Shown: piece after piece, positions 57,036 to 64,000 of the stretch
How the letters are laid out: every line of letters begins with the position of its first letter
How positions within the stretch are numbered: the stretch's first letter is position 1
Origin: Methylotenera sp.
GTDB taxonomy: Bacteria; Pseudomonadota; Gammaproteobacteria; Burkholderiales; Methylophilaceae
Reading direction: 5' to 3'
Length of the DNA stretch: 64,000 nucleotides
Assembly (NCBI RefSeq): GCF_029945535.1
Contig: NZ_JAQSCU010000014.1
Span: 53,980-117,979 of the forward strand
Position numbers and translations under genes: made by a program
Notes under the pieces: generated by a model
Told to the model about the DNA's origin: nothing
The model's database searches: none
What the model saw: only the letters and a program-made list of their open reading frames with translations

Positions 57036-57626
57036 ATGAATAAGAAGTTATTATTAGTGTTGATGTGTCTGCTGGCCTTTGGTGCTTACAAACATCATCA
57101 ACACCGCCCCGTTGTGCATGGCGTGGGTGAAATTGCACCTGACGAACCCATTCAAACTAGCACAGGCACTGCAGACTTTCAGTTTAACGGCTTCACACTC
57201 ACGCCGCTGGCTGAGTATTCAATTAAAGCAAGAGTGCTATCAACAGAAGATTATTTCATGGGTACAGAGGCGGAATTGTCGCCAACTGATTTAGCGCTAG
57301 GCTGGGGGCCAATGTCAGATGAAGCAGTGCTAAGTAAAATTAAGATTACTCAAGGTAACCGCTTCTTTTATTGGCATGTCGATGAGTTTCCCATTCCACA
57401 ACGTGAGATTGAAATTCATGCTGCCAACACACATATTATTCCAGCCAACGATAGCATCAGGCGGCAACTCAGCAAAATACGTCCAGGGCAGATTGTCAGT
57501 ATTAAAGGTCAGTTAGTCGAAGCAAAACGCGCTGATGGTTGGCATTGGCGCAGCTCGCTCACGCGAGACGACACAGGCGCGGGCGCTTGCGAAGTGGTTT
57601 ATGTGACGGAGCTTAGCGTTAGTTGA
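57036..57626 (+). CDS. Membrane-anchored or secreted protein of unknown function
   Basis: 196 residues from the ATG at 57036 (a TTG precedes it directly). The N-terminal helix is LLLVLMCLLAFGAY, followed by KHHQHRPV; it could be an anchor or an uncleaved signal. The rest is a mixed beta protein (FQFNGFTLTPLAEYSIKARV, ALGWGPMSDEAVLSKIKITQ, IVSIKGQLVEAKRADGWHWR) that recalls an OB-type fold. The Trp-rich pieces RFFYWHVDEFP and WHWRSS stand out. No family is recognised. It is seven bases after the isochorismatase-like gene and convergent with waaA. Confidence 0.75.
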   Translation: MNKKLLLVLMCLLAFGAYKHHQHRPVVHGVGEIAPDEPIQTSTGTADFQFNGFTLTPLAEYSIKARVLSTEDYFMGTEAELSPTDLALGWGPMSDEAVLSKIKITQGNRFFYWHVDEFPIPQREIEIHAANTHIIPANDSIRRQLSKIRPGQIVSIKGQLVEAKRADGWHWRSSLTRDDTGAGACEVVYVTELSVS

Positions 57627-57640
57627 TTGCAGCTGCGTGA

Positions 57641-58894
57641 TTAAATATAAGTCGCAATGATCGCTAAAGTCTTTTGCGTAGCGCCTTGCGAGCTCATACA
57701 TAAAGCCAGCCCTGCCTGACCCATTTCAAATTGTTGTTGTGGGTTTTCTAGCAAAGTTTCAATCGCTTGCTGCATTTCTTGTGGATCTTTTACGCGCCAA
57801 GCGGCATTTTGCGCAATGGCACGCTCCGAAACCTCGGTAAAGTTAAACGTATGTTCGCCAATCAGCACAGGCTTGGCCATACGCATCGCTTCTATTAAGT
57901 TCTGCCCGCCGAATGGCAATATACTGCCGCCCACCAAGCAAATATCAGCGCTGGCGTAATAACTGAACAACTCGCCCATGCTGTCACCTAGGATAAATCG
58001 CGTATCAGTATTTGCTGTTTGAACGAGTGCCGAGCGCCGTTGGTAAGTTAACTGGCGCTGTTGTAGCAATGCCTCAACCTCGTTAAAACGTTGTGGATGG
58101 CGTGGCACGATAACGGTAAGTAAGTGCGGAAGTTTGAGCGCCGTTACAGCATCTAAAATAATGCTCTCTTCACCTTCACGCGTACTGGCCGCTAAAAATA
58201 CTGGGCGATTGCTGCCAAGTAAATCTCGCAATTGCTGCCCTCGAGTAACCGCATCTTCTGGTGGATGCACCTCAAATTTTAAATTACCGACCACGCTTAC
58301 ATTGCCTGCGCCAAGTTGTATTAAGCGTTCAGCATCTTGTTCAGTTTGGGCGGCAATGGCAGATAAGCTTTGTAAGCCTTCATGAACAAGGCTGCTTAAT
58401 TTGCGATAACCGCGGGCAGATTTCTCTGAGAGCCTTGCGTTGATTAGCAGCAAGGGAATGTTTCGTGCCTTAGCACCAGCAATCAGATTAAACCAAAGCT
58501 CAGTCTCCATCAGCATGCCAAGTGTAGGTTTAAAGTGCGTTAAAAAGCCTTTTACGGCAAATGGCAAGTCGTAAGGCAAATAAACACGTATTACTTTATC
58601 GCCAAATAGTTGCTCGCTTGTTGCGCGGCCTGTTGGCGTGGTGTGGGTAAGTAACAGCTGATGATTCGGATATTGGTTAAGCAGCGCGTTAATGAGCGGT
58701 GCCGCAGCGCGCGTTTCACCCACCGAAACGCAATGCAGCCATATCACGGGCTTTTTTACTATTAATGTATAAAAGCCAAACCGCTCTAACCAATGTTGAC
58801 GATACTCAGCTTGTTTGAGGCCGCGCCAAAGTAATTTGAGTGGCACAAAAGGCAGCACTAAATAAAGCAGCAGCGAGTATAAAAAACGATTCAT
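57641..58894 (-). CDS. waaA: 3-deoxy-D-manno-octulosonic acid (Kdo) transferase
   Basis: 417 residues from the ATG at 58894. WaaA adds Kdo to lipid IVA from CMP-Kdo at the inner membrane. It has an N-terminal membrane segment (FLYSLLLYLVLPFVPLKLLW), then a GT-B glycosyltransferase with WLHCVSVGETRAAAPLI, METELWFNLIAGAK, VFLAASTREGEE and LVGGSILPFGGQNLIEAM. The start at 58894 has GAGAAAA upstream; a GTG at 58909 would add five residues. It is convergent with the unknown gene before it. The next 380 bases upstream belong to the divergent nrdJ promoter region. Confidence 0.95.
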   Translation of the reverse strand: MNRFLYSLLLYLVLPFVPLKLLWRGLKQAEYRQHWLERFGFYTLIVKKPVIWLHCVSVGETRAAAPLINALLNQYPNHQLLLTHTTPTGRATSEQLFGDKVIRVYLPYDLPFAVKGFLTHFKPTLGMLMETELWFNLIAGAKARNIPLLLINARLSEKSARGYRKLSSLVHEGLQSLSAIAAQTEQDAERLIQLGAGNVSVVGNLKFEVHPPEDAVTRGQQLRDLLGSNRPVFLAASTREGEESIILDAVTALKLPHLLTVIVPRHPQRFNEVEALLQQRQLTYQRRSALVQTANTDTRFILGDSMGELFSYYASADICLVGGSILPFGGQNLIEAMRMAKPVLIGEHTFNFTEVSERAIAQNAAWRVKDPQEMQQAIETLLENPQQQFEMGQAGLALCMSSQGATQKTLAIIATYI

Positions 58895-59102
58895 AGCGTA
58901 TTTTCTCACAAATTGCGCCCCGTTGTTTTTGTCTAAACCAGCACACGCATAAACATATCGTTTTTGCGAGAAATTTATTTTTATATTTTTTACATTAAGA
59001 AAACATAGGTGAGTGATTGCTCACCCTATCTCAACGCAAATACAGGCCTCATTTGTAAGAAAATCTCACCAAAATGGTGCAAAAAGATACGTAAAATTAG
59101 TA

Positions 59103-59131
59103 TTGACGTCCACAAAATAAAGGCATAAATT
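59103..59131 (+). promoter_or_regulatory. Sigma-70 promoter of nrdJa
   Basis: TTGACG and TAAATT with a 17-base spacer, predicting a start of transcription near 59138 and a leader of about 140 bases. Confidence 0.65.
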
Positions 59132-59142
59132 GCTGCTCTAGG

Positions 59143-59156
59143 CACAACATGTTGTG
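59143..59156. promoter_or_regulatory. NrdR-box-like palindrome
   Basis: CACAACATGTTGTG, a perfect 14-base palindrome close to the NrdR consensus (ACA-C-W-ATAT-W-G-TGT type). It lies just after the predicted start of nrdJa transcription. NrdR usually binds two boxes about three helical turns apart; no good second box is seen. Confidence 0.55.
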
Positions 59157-59276
59157 TTTAAGACGTGTATTTTTCACAAGAATACCAAAAGAATAATAGT
59201 TTTTAATTGAAAATCACAGACTTAGCGTAATGTTCTAATAAATAGCGCACAAGTCTACCGTTTAGGAGAGGCATCC

Positions 59277-61442
59277 ATGCTAAAAGCAGTCGAATCAGCA
59301 ACCGAGTCAAAACCAGATTCTGAAAAAGAAATTCCAATTCAGCCGGTGTCGCTGGATATTTGGGATAAAAAGTATCGCCTAAAAACTAAAGCTGGCGAAC
59401 ATGTTGATGCTGATATCGACGCTTCATATGCACGCGTTGCACGTGCTTTGGCGGATGTAGAAACCACCGAAGGCAAGCGTGAAGAATGGCATGAGAAGTT
59501 TCTATGGGCATTGCGTCGTGGCGCGATTCCAGCAGGTCGTATTACTTCAAACGCTGGTGCTTTAGAGCACAAGCCAGCGACGTCAACCATTAACTGCACA
59601 GTGTCTGGCGTGATTTCAGACAGCATGGATGACATTTTAGGCAAAGTGCACGAAGCTGGCTTAACTCTAAAAGCAGGTTGCGGTATTGGTTACGAGTTTT
59701 CAACATTGCGTCCAAAAGGCGCGTTTGTGGCTGGTGCTGGCGCTTACACAAGCGGTCCGCTCTCTTTCATGGATATCTACGACAAAATGTGCTTCACCGT
59801 GTCTAGCGCGGGTGGTCGTCGTGGTGCGCAAATGGCAACATTTGATATTTCACATCCAGATGTCACTGACTTCATTAAAGCAAAACGTGAAAACGGTCGC
59901 TTACGCCAATTCAATTTGTCATGCCTAATCACTAAAGAATTTATGGAGGCGGTAAAAGCGGACAGTGAGTGGAAGCTCGCTTTCCCAGTGACAGAAAAAG
60001 AAGCAATTATCGATGGTTTAAACACTAATGATTTAGCGCAAGTGGTTTGGCGTGAGTGGCCAATTAAAGGTAAATACCTCACTAAATTAGATGGCGTAGA
60101 TGCTGGCAAAGTGGCTTGTCGCGTGTATAAAACTATCAAAGCACGCCGTTTGTGGGATGTGATTATGTCCAGCACTTACGATTTTGCTGAACCAGGCTTT
60201 ATCTTAATTGACCGCGTAAACGAAATGAACAACAACTGGTTCTGCGAAAATATCCGCACAACTAACCCATGCGGCGAACAGCCACTGCCACCTTACGGCG
60301 CATGCTTATTAGGCTCTGTGAACTTAACGCGTTTTGTGAAAAAACCATTCACTGACGAAGCGTATTTTGACTGGAAAGAATATCGCGAAGTGGTCGCGAT
60401 TTTTACACGTATGCTAGATAACGTGGTTGAAATCAACGGTTTGCCATTGCAACAACAGCGCGATGAAATTATGCGCAAACGCCGTCACGGTATGGGCTAC
60501 TTAGGCTTAGGTTCAAGCCTGACGATGATGAAAATGAAATACGGTGAAGAAGATTCACTTAAATTCACTGATGAAGTGACGCGCGTGATGGCAGAAGAAG
60601 GCTGGAACGTAGGTGTGCAATTAGCTGAAGAAAAAGGCCCTGCACCGCTAATGGATGAGAAATTTGAAGTGACTGCTGACATGCTAGCAAAACGTCCAGA
60701 AATGGCGGCAGATGGCATTAAAGTCGGCCAAAAAATCACAGGTAAAGTGTTGTTGGGTAAATACAGCCGTTATATGCAGCAGTTTCCAGAAGGCTTGCGT
60801 AACCAAATTGCCACTAAAGGCTCACGCTTCACGCACCATAGCTCAATTGCACCAACTGGCACTATTTCGCTTTCACTAGCAAACAATGCAAGTAACGGTA
60901 TTGAGCCATCATTCGCGCACCACTATGCACGTAACGTGATTCGTGAAGGCAAAAAATCTAAAGAGAAAGTCGATGTATTCTCTTATGAATTGCTCGCTTA
61001 CCGCGAATTGGTTAACTCAAAAGCTATGCCGTTTAGCGATAAAGAAGATGAAAAGTTGCCTGATTACTTCTTAGATTCATCCACTATTCAAGCCAAAGCG
61101 CACGTGGATATTCAAGCTGCATCGCAAAAATGGATTGATAGCTCAATTTCAAAAACCATTAACGTGCCTACAGATTATGATTTTGAAGATTTCAAAAACA
61201 TCTACCTCTATGCTTACGACAAAGGCTTAAAAGGCTGCACAACGTTTAGATTCAACCCTGAAGCGTTCCAAGGCGTGTTAGTAACTGAAAAAGACTTAGA
61301 AAATACCACTTACAAATTCACGCTAGATGACGGCGCTGAAATTGAAGTAAAAGGCAACGAAGAGATTGAATACGATGGTGAAATTCACTCAGCCGCTAAC
61401 CTGTACGATGCCTTAAAAGAAGGTTACTACGGGAAGTTCTAA
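59277..61442 (+). CDS. nrdJ: Class II (adenosylcobalamin-dependent) ribonucleotide reductase, catalytic part NrdJa
   Basis: 721 residues. It reduces ribonucleotides to deoxyribonucleotides without oxygen, using adenosylcobalamin. Motifs are AGRITSNAGALEHKPATSTI, the first active-site Cys in INCTVSG (Cys107), GYEFSTLRPKG, the radical Cys in NPCGEQPLPPYGACLLGSVN (Cys332), and the AYDKGLKGCTTFRFNPEAF end region. The C-terminal reducing tail expected in one-piece NrdJ is absent and is encoded separately by nrdJb, as in Pseudomonas aeruginosa NrdJa/NrdJb. A strong AGGAGAGG ribosome-binding site precedes the ATG. No B12 riboswitch is visible in the leader. Confidence 0.93.
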   Translation: MLKAVESATESKPDSEKEIPIQPVSLDIWDKKYRLKTKAGEHVDADIDASYARVARALADVETTEGKREEWHEKFLWALRRGAIPAGRITSNAGALEHKPATSTINCTVSGVISDSMDDILGKVHEAGLTLKAGCGIGYEFSTLRPKGAFVAGAGAYTSGPLSFMDIYDKMCFTVSSAGGRRGAQMATFDISHPDVTDFIKAKRENGRLRQFNLSCLITKEFMEAVKADSEWKLAFPVTEKEAIIDGLNTNDLAQVVWREWPIKGKYLTKLDGVDAGKVACRVYKTIKARRLWDVIMSSTYDFAEPGFILIDRVNEMNNNWFCENIRTTNPCGEQPLPPYGACLLGSVNLTRFVKKPFTDEAYFDWKEYREVVAIFTRMLDNVVEINGLPLQQQRDEIMRKRRHGMGYLGLGSSLTMMKMKYGEEDSLKFTDEVTRVMAEEGWNVGVQLAEEKGPAPLMDEKFEVTADMLAKRPEMAADGIKVGQKITGKVLLGKYSRYMQQFPEGLRNQIATKGSRFTHHSSIAPTGTISLSLANNASNGIEPSFAHHYARNVIREGKKSKEKVDVFSYELLAYRELVNSKAMPFSDKEDEKLPDYFLDSSTIQAKAHVDIQAASQKWIDSSISKTINVPTDYDFEDFKNIYLYAYDKGLKGCTTFRFNPEAFQGVLVTEKDLENTTYKFTLDDGAEIEVKGNEEIEYDGEIHSAANLYDALKEGYYGKF

Positions 61443-61487
61443 TAAGTGGGCTTAAGCTAGGTAAACCTTGGGCTAGATAAATTTAGA

Positions 61488-61562
61488 TTGTCATTCCGTG
61501 CTCGACACGGAATCCAGTGGTTTTAAAGACGCTAGATTCCGACCTCCGTCGGAATGACAACA
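61488..61562 (+). repeat. Dispersed inverted-repeat element (GTCATTCCG family), copy 2
   Basis: Two hairpins, GTCATTCCGTG-CTCGA-CACGGAATCCAG type and CTAGATTCCGACC-TCCG-TCGG type, separated by about 14 bases. It fills most of the 133 bases between nrdJa and nrdJb and ends just before the nrdJb ribosome-binding site. Compare 42026-42120. Confidence 0.85.
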
Positions 61563-61575
61563 AAAGGAGAAAAAA

Positions 61576-62280
61576 ATGGCAGTTAAAATTGAAAAGAAAA
61601 TCGTTGGCTACGCGCTAGTGAATGAAGAAGATAAAGCCAAAGCCGCGGCAGACGCGCAAGCGCAAAAAGAAGCCGCAAGTAAAATCGTGCAACTAGGTGA
61701 GCCACTCAGCCGCCCAGACAAACTAGTAGGCAACACCTACAAAATTAAAACACCAGTGACCGAGCACGCGCTCTACATCACTATTAACGATGTCATCATG
61801 AACGAAGACACGCCACAAGAGCACCGTCGCCCGTTCGAGATTTTCATCAACTCTAAAAACATGGAACACTTTCAATGGATAGTTGCGCTAACACGCGTCA
61901 TGTCTGCGGTGTTCCGTAAAGGTGGCGATGTCACGTTCTTGGTAGAAGAACTTAAAAGCGTGTTCGAACCATCAGGCGGCTACTTTAAAAAAGGCGGCAA
62001 ATTCGTACCTAGTTTAGTAGCAGAAATCGGCGAAGTGGTAGAACAACACTTGCAAGAAATCGGCATGTTGAAAAAACCAGGTTTAGATGAGCATCAGCAA
62101 AAATTAGTGTCTGAGAAAAAAGCAGAATACTTAGAGAAACATGCCCAATCAGGTGAAGAAATGAGCGCAGAAGGTTTTCCAAAAGGCGCACAGCTTTGCA
62201 ATAAGTGTAATACCAAAGCATCGATAGTGATGGACGGATGTTTAACTTGTTTGAATTGCGGTGAAAGTAAGTGCGGATAA
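61576..62280 (+). CDS. Class II ribonucleotide reductase, C-terminal reducing subunit NrdJb
   Basis: 234 residues, like P. aeruginosa NrdJb (about 229). A TSCPD-type domain spans roughly 50-160 (YITINDVIMNEDTPQEHRRP, MSAVFRKGGDVTFLVEELKS). The C-terminal zinc-ribbon-like tail carries the redox cysteines: CNKCNTKASIVMDGCLTCLNCGESKCG pattern, ending at SKCG. This tail re-reduces the active-site disulfide of NrdJa. It has an AAAGGAG ribosome-binding site. A UUCG-loop terminator closes the two-gene operon. Confidence 0.9.
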   Translation: MAVKIEKKIVGYALVNEEDKAKAAADAQAQKEAASKIVQLGEPLSRPDKLVGNTYKIKTPVTEHALYITINDVIMNEDTPQEHRRPFEIFINSKNMEHFQWIVALTRVMSAVFRKGGDVTFLVEELKSVFEPSGGYFKKGGKFVPSLVAEIGEVVEQHLQEIGMLKKPGLDEHQQKLVSEKKAEYLEKHAQSGEEMSAEGFPKGAQLCNKCNTKASIVMDGCLTCLNCGESKCG

Positions 62281-62285
62281 ATTAG

Positions 62286-62310
62286 AAAAAGGAGCTTCGG
62301 CTCCTTTTTT
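62286..62310 (+). terminator. Rho-independent terminator after nrdJb
   Basis: GGAGC-TTCG-GCTCC with preceding A run and six T, ten bases past the stop. Confidence 0.95.
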
Positions 62311-62323
62311 GTAGGTAAAGGTC

Positions 62324-62623
62324 ATGGTTCCAGCTATCTGCGAAGCAGTTAAGCATAAAGATATGAAGCGTCGTCGCTACGCGATTGGCGCACTTGGCTA
62401 CATCAACGAACGTGCCGCGATGCCAACACTTGAGGCAATTTTGTCTGATGAGTCTGAAATTGACTATTTTCGCGGAGATGCACTGCAATCCATTTACCAA
62501 ATTGATAGTAAACGAGGCCTTAGTTATGCCGCCCAGTACCAATCCCAGCCAAACACATTAGGGCAATATGCCAAGGCTGTTATTAAACGCGAACCATGGC
62601 TTTTGTTACCAAGCAAAGAATGA
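62324..62623 (+). CDS. HEAT-repeat-like protein, possibly the remnant of a longer one
   Basis: 99 residues. Helical pairs look like HEAT or PBS-lyase repeats: VPAICEAVKHKDMKRRRYAI with GALGYINERAAMPTLEAIL and SEIDYFRGDALQSIYQIDS. HEAT proteins are usually longer, so this may be truncated. It starts 14 bases after the nrdJb terminator, without a clear promoter and only a weak GGT as ribosome-binding site; a TAG blocks the frame upstream. Its stop lies four bases before an attC site, the usual layout of a gene cassette. Confidence 0.5.
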   Translation: MVPAICEAVKHKDMKRRRYAIGALGYINERAAMPTLEAILSDESEIDYFRGDALQSIYQIDSKRGLSYAAQYQSQPNTLGQYAKAVIKREPWLLLPSKE

Positions 62624-62627
62624 AAAT

Positions 62628-62685
62628 GCCTAACCCATCATTCAAGCGGGACGCCTAACGGCGCCCCTTAATTCAAACGTTAGGA
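62628..62685 (+). other. Integron attC site
   Basis: A 58-base site with outer boxes GCCTAAC (62628-62634) and GTTAGGA (62679-62685). Inside, TTCAAGCGGGACGCC pairs with GGCGCCCCTTAA. Removal of three bases (C, C and A) gives twelve perfect pairs, the arrangement of extrahelical bases used by integrases. The loop is TAAC. It lies directly after a stop codon and eight bases before the next gene, as in cassettes. Confidence 0.85.
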
Positions 62686-62693
62686 CTAAGGCT

Positions 62694-63263
62694 GTGAAAA
62701 AAGAAATTTTGCTATTTATTTTATCTAACTTTTTATTGAGTGGATGCGTGTCAACATACAAAAATCCAGAGCCAATTGTAGGAACTGCGAAAGTAAGATT
62801 TGCTTCGAAAATAGATATTGGATACAAAAATATCAACGTGTATTTTTTTAATTCTGATAAAGATTTTTGCGCTACTAAACTAGAGAATAGCATTTTAGTA
62901 GCTTCATTAAATGGTATTGCCATTTCCCACAATAGAAAGGACTTGTCATTACCTTTAGGTGAGCAATTTTCAAAAGAGGCCAAAACAGAAATTGTAGTAA
63001 AAGCTGATGAGCCTTTACTTTACAAAATGGGGTATTACTCCCCTGGTACTTACTTATCAACTGGGTATGTACAAGGGTTCACTGGAGGAGGTGTTTGCCT
63101 TGTAGGGGGTGAGTTTACTCCCAAGCTTAACCATATTTACGAAGTAACGTACAACATTGGAGATAGCAAATGCATAACAGAAATTTTTGATTTGAAAAAT
63201 AGAGTAGATACTAATTATGAACGAGTGTTAGAAAAGTCTGCACATGCAGCTGAATGCAAGTAA
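62694..63263 (+). CDS. Cassette-encoded lipoprotein of unknown function
   Basis: 189 residues with a GTG start. The signal ends in lipobox LLSGC (LLFILSNFLLSGCVST). The mature part (VRFASKIDIGYKNINVYFFN, TGYVQGFTGGGVCLVGGEFT, YEVTYNIGDSKCITEIFD) has several cysteines and beta structure but no recognised family. The ribosome-binding AGGA comes from the R' box of the attC site before it. Codon use is more AT-rich than in the core genes. It sits between two attC-type sequences and is best seen as a mobile cassette. Confidence 0.75.
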   Translation: MKKEILLFILSNFLLSGCVSTYKNPEPIVGTAKVRFASKIDIGYKNINVYFFNSDKDFCATKLENSILVASLNGIAISHNRKDLSLPLGEQFSKEAKTEIVVKADEPLLYKMGYYSPGTYLSTGYVQGFTGGGVCLVGGEFTPKLNHIYEVTYNIGDSKCITEIFDLKNRVDTNYERVLEKSAHAAECK

Positions 63264-63264
63264 G

Positions 63265-63292
63265 ACCTAAAACATCATACAAGCGGGACTAC
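63265..63292 (+). other. Left half of a second attC site
   Basis: 22 of 28 bases match the left half of the site at 62628, including ACATCAT and CAAGCGGGAC. It starts two bases after the lipoprotein stop. No matching right half with GTTAGG is found close by; the nearest GTTAGA is at about 63468. Confidence 0.55.
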
Positions 63293-63584
63293 TATGTAGA
63301 AAGCCGACAGTCTCAAAAGGGTCGGCAGTGATGATTATCAATGTCGGCTTTGAAGAAGTGTGATTATGAAGCCCAGTAGTAGACGGTCGTAAAAGTCACT
63401 CAGGGCCGGACTTTGCACTTAGAGAAATTGGCGATTAGCGGCCCATAACAGACACCCGCAATTGGTGTTAGATTGCAAGAATGATAATGTTGTGTAAAAT
63501 GAATTCTGATTTAGTTAGCAAAATAAATAACCAAAAATAGCCTAACAATTCTAGAATGCGATTTAAACTAATTCAGGAGAATCC
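63293..63584. other. Non-coding stretch with an inverted repeat
   Basis: No gene is supported. AAAGCCGACA (63300-63309) and TGTCGGCTTT (63342-63351) form ten-base arms, with a third GTCGGC copy at 63321. A GCCTAAC box at 63540 followed by ACAATTC looks like the start of another worn attC. The mixed content suggests cassette remains. Confidence 0.45.
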
Positions 63585-63818
63585 ATGAAGTCGAACCCAA
63601 GAGAGCATTTGGAATTTGTCAGAAACTTAGAAATATCAAATGAGATTTATGACGCTTATTCTTATGAGAATATCGTTGGAAAACTGGTCTTTGTCCAGAC
63701 AACCGATAGCTATCATTACCATGATTACACAGTGACACCGAACTATTCCCAAGATTTGGCCTCTGCAAATTTGGAAATTAGTGAGGAAAAAGTGGCAGAC
63801 TATTACCTATCAAAGTAA
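63585..63818 (+). CDS. Small protein of unknown function in the cassette region
   Basis: 77 residues. A good CAGGAG ribosome-binding site lies six bases before the ATG. The protein is acidic and Tyr-rich (NEIYDAYSYENIVGKLVF, TTDSYHYHDYTVTPNYSQ), with no signal or membrane helix. It is not recognised. Low GC and the nearby attC-like fragments suggest acquired DNA. The 182 bases after it to the window edge show no gene or clear repeat. Confidence 0.6.
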   Translation: MKSNPREHLEFVRNLEISNEIYDAYSYENIVGKLVFVQTTDSYHYHDYTVTPNYSQDLASANLEISEEKVADYYLSK

Positions 63819-64000
63819 AAAAGCCTTCTTTCAGTTGCTTGAGTGGTCACGCTCCAAAGGCATTTTGAATGCCTAGCGACTCACTCACAGATGCCCGTTG
63901 GGAGATCACGATCAAAGTTGACCATCTCTGATCAATTGTTCGTCCGCTTCGCGCCCTGAGGCACTCCGTCAAGTTATTTTTGCATTTTCCGACAGGTTTG

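Noticed and set aside
58895..59276. Possible cobalamin riboswitch before nrdJa
   Set aside because: No B12-box (GCCACTG-type) or matching stems were seen. The hairpins at 59005-59029 and 59067-59079 are short and isolated.
62286..64000. Prophage or transposon at the window end
   Set aside because: No integrase, transposase, terminal repeats or phage genes are visible. The attC sites explain the region better.

Overview
The window looks like a chromosomal segment of a methylotrophic betaproteobacterium, most likely Methylophilaceae (Methylotenera-like). Base composition is moderately low GC. The pointers are a formaldehyde-activating-enzyme (Fae) family gene, a metallohydrolase of the quinoprotein (PQQ) relay type, a betaproteobacterial gene order (argS-SPOR-dsbA, pcm-tolC-...-waaA), and a split class II ribonucleotide reductase (nrdJa/nrdJb). 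This is inferred from protein resemblance and gene order read by eye; no database search was run.

Layout. 0-9 kb: 3' end of glmS, a class III nucleotidyl cyclase-like protein, yaeQ, the translation factor ettA followed by a duplicated ettA tail, a pqiA1-pqiA2-pqiB-pqiC lipid-transport operon on the minus strand, a short-chain dehydrogenase and dsbA. 9-27 kb: SPOR protein, argS, divergent priA, tRNA-Gly(CCC), thiD, a REP-like element, thiE-hemL, gltB-gltD, hemE, a cytochrome b561/metallohydrolase divergent pair sharing a CRP-type palindrome, DoxX and an acetyltransferase. 27-40 kb: the Fae paralogue, small membrane proteins of the YqjE/YqjK type, a NemR-like regulator with two matching operators controlling a DJ-1/HchA-like gene, mutY, a large AsmA protein, an ExoD-like protein, uppP, a YidB-like protein and an RsuA-family pseudouridine synthase.

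40-49 kb: a sigma-54 promoter followed by a small unknown protein, a CorA-like membrane protein, thiC under a TPP riboswitch, a 48-residue membrane peptide, a PAP2 phosphatase, an EptA-type phosphoethanolamine transferase, and three small membrane proteins. 49-59 kb: a complete tripartite efflux locus (tetR, membrane fusion lipoprotein, RND pump, then pcm and tolC), an isochorismatase-like hydrolase, an unknown anchored protein and waaA. 59-62.3 kb: nrdJa and nrdJb with a recognisable promoter and an NrdR-like palindrome, separated by a dispersed repeat.

62.3-64 kb is different in character: small unknown genes, AT-rich DNA, one well-formed integron attC site, a second half-attC of the same family and a lipoprotein gene between them. 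No integrase lies in the window. It looks like a small gene-cassette cluster or the edge of a chromosomal integron. The most unusual observations are this cassette region, the sigma-54-driven small protein at 40.0 kb, the Fae paralogue that appears to lack the family histidine, the synonymous-only duplicate of the ettA tail, and the operator pairs read directly from the sequence.
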